Source of the DNA: Ariolimax columbianus
Lineage: Eukaryota > Mollusca > Gastropoda > Stylommatophora > Arionidae
Assembly: GCA_036924085.1 (NCBI GenBank)
Contig: JAVGWX010000004.1
Coordinates: 12,095,954 to 12,159,953 of the forward strand
DNA: 64,000 bases
Direction: 5' to 3'
Both the position numbers and the translations under genes were made by a program. Below are positions 61,356-64,000 of the stretch, one piece after another. Each line of letters opens with the position of its first letter. Positions within the stretch are counted from its first letter, which is position 1. The notes below the pieces were generated by a model. The model saw nothing but the letters and a program-made list of their open reading frames with translations, had not been told where the DNA came from and did not search any database.

Positions 61356-61589
61356 AAATTTAATAATGAATTATATAAAATCACCAGAGCATATGCTTTG
61401 ATGAATAGAACATTTTGGTAGTTGTGATAATAAAAGTTTTAAATAATTATCACATTCAACATCAAGTAAAGCAAGAAGCAAATGAAATAGAAAAGTTATC
61501 TAGCAACAATTACAAGACTACTGCTAAGACATGCAAAGTGCACAGTGATTTGGAGAATATTCAAACACAATGGAATACCAGAATAATTG

Positions 61590-62575
61590 ATAAGAATTAA
61601 ACATAATTTCTATGAAGTGGTCTCCAGCAGAACTGTCTACAAAGGCAAAAGGGGGTCAGGCAGGGATGCTTACAAAATCCAACAAACTTTCTCATGGTTA
61701 TGGACTGGTTTATGCAGCAAACAATGAAGTGTAGTAAAACGTGAGTGCAATGTACACCTGATAAACACTCAGATAATTGAGGAAGTGCAAAGTTTAGCCT
61801 ATCTGGGAACAAACCAAAATGATAACGCTAAGATTAACATAGCCAGATCTTCTTCCTCTTCTTCTTCTGCGTTTGTTCTCAATCTCTCGATACCAAGTCC
61901 TGAACAGGGCTTCGCAAGTAGCAAGAACTCGTCCGGAGAACGGAGTGCGCTGTGTCGCTGGTTTACAGCTTGACTGCAATATTTGCACCTTTCGGTCTGA
62001 CACATCTGTCTTCGGCAGAAAGCCAGATCTGTTTTCACCTCTTTTTGCCAATTTTGGAACTTGGCGCCATTTTCCGAGGAAAATAAGATGAGACTGGTTA
62101 ACATGAATGTACAGATGGTCCTGCTATACGACTCTAAGACATGGCATGTGACTAAGGAGTATCACATCCAGACTGATTCATACCTTTATTAACAAATGTC
62201 TTTGTTGCAAACTTCATATTAGATGGCCTCAGGTAATGACAAACATGGCAACAACCAAGACAGCAAGAAATTAGGGAGAGAAAGTAGGGATGGAAAGTAG
62301 GGATGGAAAGTAGGGATGGAAAGAACTTACTCTCAGAAGGAAGCAGAGTTAACCAGACACGTGCTGGATTTGGAAATCACAGAAAAAGATATGAATGGGG
62401 AGACTGAGAAACATTTGACAAAGAACAGTGGAATAAGAAGCCAGTTAAGTCGGGATCTCATCAGTGGAACTAAGAGAACAGCATAGAATAGGAACAGATG
62501 GAGAGTATCTGTTGCGACCTTATGTCCCACGGGGAACCAGACAGATATATAAGGAACACACACAAAAAACAATGC
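61590..62575 (+). mobile_element. RTE-like LINE, RT to C-terminus, interrupted
   Basis: GVRQGCLQNPTNFLMVMDWF (motif B), IEEVQSLAYLGTNQNDN (YLGS block), then the inserted retroposon. The LINE resumes KIRLVNMNVQMVLLYDSKTW, HIRWPQVMTN and a C-terminal NRNRWRVSVATLCPTG-like end. A GATGGAAAGTAGG triplet repeat lies at 62280-62325. The FADD block is deleted between motif B and YLGS. Confidence 0.78.
61850..62022 (-). mobile_element. short (GAA)n-tailed retroposon, copy 2, with TSD
   Basis: About 170 bp. The minus-strand 3' end is CGCAGAAGAAGAAGAGGAAG, the same tail type as the I-group LINE. AGCCAGATCT at about 61841-61850 and 62023-62032 flanks it. The internal sequence matches 18403-18550. No pol III boxes were clearly seen. 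Confidence 0.72.
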
Positions 62576-64000
62576 AACAAGAATAACAATCTCTACTCCT
62601 TAGAAACCAACACACTGATATCACTCTAGACGAGGGATCAATTCAGCAGTCTACAAGACTGCCCTCAGGTTTGCTCTGGCATACCTCTCCATGAATTTAT
62701 ATTGTGGATAGCACTACTCCTGGGTATTCTAAGCTATCTCCTTCAAGCAGTTCGATGCCTTTCCTTTTTTTTCTTTCTCTTGAAGTTTCATATCAGCAGT
62801 TATCACGCTATATCACACTCTCTTTTTCATAGTTTGTAAATGATTCATTCCCATTTTTTGTCCAAAATTGGCAGATTTACATGTTTCTGCATTGTTTCTC
62901 TCATGCTAATTTTCAATTTGTATACTTAAATCAATTTTGTTCTACTTTTTTGTCTTGAGAAAAGTTAAGCATATTTATATTAGTCTGTGTTCAGCAGCAA
63001 AATACTCTAATAGATACTCTCATGAATGCACAAATTATTGGATCTGCTGTAAGATATGAGCATTTTTATCTGCATGCGTTATTAACATGCATTACTTAAC
63101 ATACCTAGATGCTTCACCAATGCTACAAATACTTGATTTTCAAAAATGTTAAAAAAAATGTGTCCTAAACTAAGCATGAGTATAAGCATAGTATTACTTA
63201 GACATGCTTATGATTAAGGGTTTTTATTTCAATTTACTAACAACAATAAAAACTTCTTAAATTTAGACAAAGTTTAATTTTAAAAAAATTTAAAATAATT
63301 GTTTTTCTTCAACTAGTTGTGACAACTTTGTTAAAAGCTAGCCACAAACAAAGGATTAACTCAAGAACATGAGTTTGTCTTTAAATAGACACACACAGGC
63401 CTGTCATTAATTCACTTATATTAATACATTACAACAAAAGGTTAGAATACAAACATGAATATTAATATTGCTGTACATATGAGGCACAGAGCACCATATC
63501 TTTCTCTACAAACATTTATTAATCATCAAATCTCAGCACACTGGGAATCTTTGATCTGAATCTTAAATTGATAAAAACATTTGAAAATTAAATGGAAAGT
63601 TCTTTAAGTCACTTTTCCCCAATTTCTTGAAAATATCCAACAATTTACTTCGAAGACAAGTTGTATTAATTTTTTTAAATCACAACTGTTAAATGGCTCT
63701 GTTCTTCATCGTTACAGCATGGGCAAACTTAAGTGGTCTTCTGTGGAACAATGATGGTCTACCACAAGGGTTTAACATTTGTGCGTGTCCATGACACAAC
63801 GAGTTGTTTGGCATGTTGTGAAATGTATTTATTGCAGTATCAATACTTAATTGAGCTGTTGCAAATTTTGACAGGCTTAGTAGGGTGTGTACCACACCAA
63901 ATATTTATGAAAATTCTTAATTTTGAGTATATTTTAAGTTTTGCTTCGAACAGATAGAAGTGGATTACTTATTGAATGTATTAGAAACATCGCAACTAGA
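62576..64000. other. nothing recognised
   Basis: AT-rich, no supported exon or element. The next tensin exon upstream was not found here. Confidence 0.45.

Noticed and set aside
61799..62104. 101-codon acidic ORF with a Glu run
   Set aside because: It reads through the (GAA)n tail of a retroposon inserted in a LINE.

Overview
This is an AT-rich stretch of animal nuclear DNA. It has split genes with GT-AG introns, many degenerate non-LTR retrotransposons, tRNA-derived SINEs, piggyBac-type DNA elements and long minisatellite arrays. The transposon mix (RTE-like, CR1-like and RNase H-bearing I-group LINEs, CR1-tailed SINEs) suggests an invertebrate. I lean towards a mollusc, but this is inference; nothing here names the species.

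One host gene is clear: the 3' half of a TENSIN gene on the minus strand. Fourteen exons lie between 58322 (5'-most seen) and the stop codon at 15022. Every junction has an AG acceptor and a GT donor, and all phases match. The visible open frame is 480 codons plus stop: a Q/P/S-rich linker (58322-40355), an SH2 domain (35842-27947) and a C-terminal PTB domain (24835-15022). The N-terminal phosphatase-like and C2 region of tensin would lie beyond 64000. A decayed copy of the last 16 codons sits about 2 kb downstream, at 12964-13010.

Nearly everything else is intronic or downstream repeat. Region by region: 1-4 kb holds minisatellites and truncated LINEs. 4-8 kb holds an almost complete I-group LINE inserted inside a SINE. 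8.4-10 kb holds a second, older I-group LINE. 13-18 kb holds the tensin 3' exons, a piggyBac transposase remnant and a 97-bp array grown out of LINE coding sequence. 20-24 kb and 26.8-27.8 kb hold LINE 3' ends and a SINE. 32.8-40.2 kb holds three TTAA-flanked piggyBac-type elements; one contains a LINE insertion and itself sits in a CR1 tail. 40.7-42.1 kb is a 34-bp array, 49.8-51.8 kb a 48-bp array and 59.5-60.7 kb a 41/33-bp array. 53-56 kb is an RTE-like LINE broken by an RNase H patch and by a CR1. 57-62.6 kb holds SINEs, an unclassified 348-bp insertion and more RTE-like ends.

The most informative structures are the nested insertions with target-site duplications, which give relative ages, and the LINE/SINE pair sharing a 3' tail. 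No viral genes, CRISPR arrays, rRNA or free-standing tRNA genes were found.
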